In this document: positions 14,635-16,593 of the stretch, piece by piece | Numbering within the stretch: the stretch's first letter is position 1 | How the letters are laid out: every line of letters starts with the position of its first letter | Origin: an uncultured Enhydrobacter sp. | GTDB lineage: Bacteria > Pseudomonadota > Gammaproteobacteria > Pseudomonadales > Moraxellaceae | Length of the DNA: 16,593 nt | Direction of reading: 5' to 3' | Assembly: GCA_946222995.1 (NCBI GenBank) | Contig: CAMIOS010000038.1 | Location: forward strand, 1-16,593 | Translations under genes and position numbers: made by a program | Notes under the pieces: generated by a model | What the model was told of the DNA's origin: nothing | Database searches by the model: none | The model's input: the letters and a program-made list of their open reading frames with translations, nothing else

Positions 14635-15189
14635 TCAGGCTGCCTGACATAATCTACCAAGTGTTTTTCTCCGTTGTTGACAGCAGGGGTCATCAATCGT
14701 TCGGGATAAATCATAGTCAAATCGTTCGCTAATGGTTTGGCGAATGGTTGCTTTATCAGCTCCTGTTCTTGCCAAATAAATCGCTAATGCGACCGATTCT
14801 GCCCCTTTGATACCTTCAGGATGATTGTGTGTGACTTCGGCACTTTTTTTGGCTTCAGATAATACCCAAGCCTGCGACTGAGCCATAAATCCAACAGGGC
14901 TAACCCGCATGGCAGAGCCGTTACCGTAGCTGTTATAAGGTTGCGGGTTAAGTGACATCATCCATTTGCGAAAACCACCGCCATACCCTGCCCTCGGGTG
15001 TTGTAGGGCGAAATGGCGGATTTCACCACCATAGCTTGTGCCTTTTAATAAGGTGTTGGCAACGGCAATCGTTAAAACTGTGTCATCGGTAAAACGGCTA
15101 AAATCATCATATAACGCAAAGTCTTTAGTTTTGACAGGTCTGCTTTCATAACGTGAGCCGACAATATCCCCAATAATTGCACCTAGCAT
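14635..15189 (-). pseudogene. ADP-ribosylglycohydrolase-family protein, C-terminally truncated
   Basis: Proteins of this family (DraG/ARH fold) remove ADP-ribose from proteins or split related compounds, using two metal ions. The 184-residue frame starts with MLGAIIGDIVGSRYE and holds the N-terminal metal motif FTDDTVLT (about 32-39), YGNGSAMRVSPVG near 87-99 and HNHPEGIKGAESVALAIYLAR near 121-141. It is normal to RTIDD near residue 167. The last ~17 residues (from PCCQQRR) do not resemble the family. The C-terminal half, with the second metal motif (GGDSDT-type), is absent; relatives are about 250-270 residues. The damage lies beside the IS1 remnant. AAAGGA precedes the ATG. Without the second metal site, activity is unlikely. 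Confidence 0.85.
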
Positions 15190-15252
15190 GATTGTTCCTT
15201 TGAAGTTGCATTTTATCCAGTATAAAATTTAACTAATAAAATTATTTCTAAC

Positions 15253-16329
15253 CTATTGGTAATAGGATAATGCTGATTTCAGCCGTTTAATCATCGCTTG
15301 GCGTAACCACTCAGGCTCTAATACCTGTGAAGACGATGCCATGCCCATCAGCCAGTTTTCAAGCCGTTCGGTATTTTCAACAGTTGCGGTGACAATTAGA
15401 CTATCTTTATCGAATCTTTTAATCACTTGGTCTTGAGAAAGTGGGCGTTCAGTCAAATGCTGGCTAGCATGGTAATCAATTTGCAGTTTTAGCTGAATCG
15501 TGGTTTGTTTGGTTAAGTACCGCTCTAATACGCCAATTTTCTGTAAATAAGGCAAAGTAAATTGTTCTACCCATGCAGGGATTGCTTCTTGCAATACGTT
15601 GGCATTGCTAATACGGGTGATGGCAAATACCCGTTGCTGTTCAAGGTAATCTTTTTCTGTAAGTTTTAGGCTATCTTCAAGGGGATAAAAGCCTGTGAGA
15701 TACACCATGTTATCGACAAATACCAACCCAACTGGATAAATGACCTTTTTTTCGACATTTTCATGCCATTTCTTTTGATAGCTAAATTCAAGGGCTTTTT
15801 GCTCCCGAATGGCGTGGTGAATAGTGGTAAGATTCTCATTGTCAAACTGTGGGGCTTGTAACACACTAGGCAAGGTAATCAGATGATTTTTCCATTGTCC
15901 TAAATCGCTAGTTTGATACTTTTTTTGTTGGGATTGCTGTACTTTGCTGATTTTTTCCTCAAGTTGGGTGTGTACGTCTTTGGGTAAAAAATGGGCGGTA
16001 AACTTATCGAGCATTTCCCAAAAGAATAAGTTTTCATTGTCAAAATTGTCTAGGCTAAAGTTATTTTGTACGTAGTATTTTGGCGTTTTACCTGTAATAT
16101 TAGCTACTGTCCAGTTGGGAATCCGCCCAATCGCTTGCTCGCCCCATAGGTTAAATAAGGAAAGCAGGTCTTGCTCAAGTAATTTGCTACGACTTTTGGC
16201 TTTTTCACCTGTGGGGTTAAACTGGCTGATAAGTTCGCTTAAGGTTTTGGCATTTTTTTCGCCTCGTGGTAAATATTGGTATAGCTGAATAAGGCGTTCG
16301 CCACGGCTTTGGCTCATGAGGTCGGGCAT
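15253..16329 (-). CDS. WYL-domain transcriptional regulator
   Basis: This 358-residue protein has the layout of WYL-domain regulators. An N-terminal winged-helix region comes first (about 1-85, with GERLIQLYQYLPRGEKNAKTL and a DLLSLFNLWG helix). The WYL domain lies in the middle (about 165-245), with ALEFSYQKKW, VIYPVGLVFVDNMVYLTGFY and VFAITRISNANVL. A C-terminal extension (WCX-type, about 270-358) follows, with QLKLQIDYHASQHL and WLMGMASSSQVLEPEWLR. WYL proteins sense nucleotides or nucleic acid and control stress, phage-defence or mobile-element genes. AAGGA sits 6-8 bases before the ATG at 16329; a second Met is four codons on. It lies 63 bases upstream of the ADP-ribosylglycohydrolase gene in the same direction, so the two probably formed one operon. 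Ligand and targets are unknown. Confidence 0.88.
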   Translation of the reverse strand: MPDLMSQSRGERLIQLYQYLPRGEKNAKTLSELISQFNPTGEKAKSRSKLLEQDLLSLFNLWGEQAIGRIPNWTVANITGKTPKYYVQNNFSLDNFDNENLFFWEMLDKFTAHFLPKDVHTQLEEKISKVQQSQQKKYQTSDLGQWKNHLITLPSVLQAPQFDNENLTTIHHAIREQKALEFSYQKKWHENVEKKVIYPVGLVFVDNMVYLTGFYPLEDSLKLTEKDYLEQQRVFAITRISNANVLQEAIPAWVEQFTLPYLQKIGVLERYLTKQTTIQLKLQIDYHASQHLTERPLSQDQVIKRFDKDSLIVTATVENTERLENWLMGMASSSQVLEPEWLRQAMIKRLKSALSYYQ

Positions 16330-16390
16330 GAGGTTTTCCTTTTTAAATCATCAAAATTATCTCAAAATGAAATATTTTTGATGATAACCC

Positions 16391-16454
16391 CCTCTGTCAG
16401 AATAGTTGTCACCCCCACCTAAACAACCCAAATGGGGGGGAAAAGGAGACAACC
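16391..16454 (+). mobile_element. Left end of an insertion sequence with a hairpin leader
   Basis: The stretch before the transposase start probably contains the left terminal repeat (around CTCTGTCAGAATAGTTGTC). CCCCCA (16412-16417) pairs with TGGGGG (16433-16438) just before the AGGAG ribosome site at 16444-16448. Insertion sequences often keep such a hairpin to block translation of transcripts entering from outside. The exact end cannot be fixed without the right-hand repeat. Confidence 0.45.
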
Positions 16455-16593
16455 ATGGCACAATACAGTGCAGAACGCAAACAAGCCATGCTAAACAAAC
16501 TACTATCACCTAATCTCATTAGCATCGCAAAGTTAGCCAGAGACGAAAACATCGCCGAACAAACCCTGTATAATTGGCGCAACCGAGCCAAAA
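16455..16593 (+). CDS. Transposase OrfA-like HTH protein, partial at window edge
   Basis: Forty-six codons are visible before the window ends. The start MAQYSAERKQAMLNKLL, then SIAKLARDENIAEQTLYNWR, is the helix-turn-helix of an OrfA-type transposase subunit, most like IS3-family or related two-gene elements. AGGAG lies 6 bases before the ATG. The catalytic part would be right of the window. The family assignment is by resemblance of the DNA-binding part only. Confidence 0.75.
   Translation, partial: MAQYSAERKQAMLNKLLSPNLISIAKLARDENIAEQTLYNWRNRAK

Noticed and set aside
14598..14685. A 28-codon minus-strand frame (MTPAVNNGEKHL to LEQVI) bridging the hydrolase fragment and the IS1 remnant.
   Set aside because: It is short, has no ribosome site and spans a rearranged junction. 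It could be the leftover C-terminus of a lost gene but cannot be supported as a gene.

Overview
The window is a stretch of bacterial chromosome whose gene content, moderately low GC and protein style fit a member of the Moraxellaceae (Moraxella/Faucicola/Psychrobacter-like). This is a judgement from family resemblance, not a search. It falls into two unlike halves joined at an IS1-family insertion sequence at about 9969-10767.

Left half (1-9972): a molybdenum-cofactor and formate-dehydrogenase locus. On the minus strand lie the remains of a molybdate ABC transporter. modA carries a nonsense codon and a frameshift, and modB stops half-way, next to unrelated sequence at the window edge. Diverging from these on the plus strand is a tightly packed series: a FdhF/YdeP-type molybdopterin oxidoreductase, fdhD, moeA, moaA, a YiiM-like MOSC gene broken by one in-frame stop, moaB, mobA, moaC and the first third of moaD. 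moaD is cut by the IS1 element, and moaE is not in the window. The enzyme and most cofactor steps still read as intact, but uptake (modA, modB), sulfur carrier (moaD) and the MOSC gene are damaged, so the locus looks as if it is decaying. A palindromic MITE-like element sits between the oxidoreductase and fdhD. A second short palindrome is built into the first codons of mobA. The divergent intergenic region has a possible ModE-type operator.

Right half (9969-16593): accessory DNA. After the IS1 element come a hipBA toxin-antitoxin pair (minus) and, divergent from it, a Fic-domain protein (plus) that may lack its N-terminus. Next is about 900 bp without an intact gene. It holds an AT-rich stretch, a 48-bp 3' fragment of tRNA-Val(GAC) that looks like an integration scar (att site), a Rho-independent terminator, phased GTGCCC repeats, and an IS1 vestige with the last ~50 codons of a second transposase. 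Beyond lie a truncated ADP-ribosylglycohydrolase and a WYL-domain regulator (both minus), and the start of another insertion sequence at the right edge.

The right half therefore gathers a Ser/Thr kinase toxin, a Fic nucleotidyl-transferase and an ADP-ribose hydrolase, all modifiers of proteins or nucleotides, beside an att scar and three IS ends. I see no clearly new defence system. The best leads are the integration scar, the hipBA/fic divergent control region, and the coordinated decay of the molybdenum locus.
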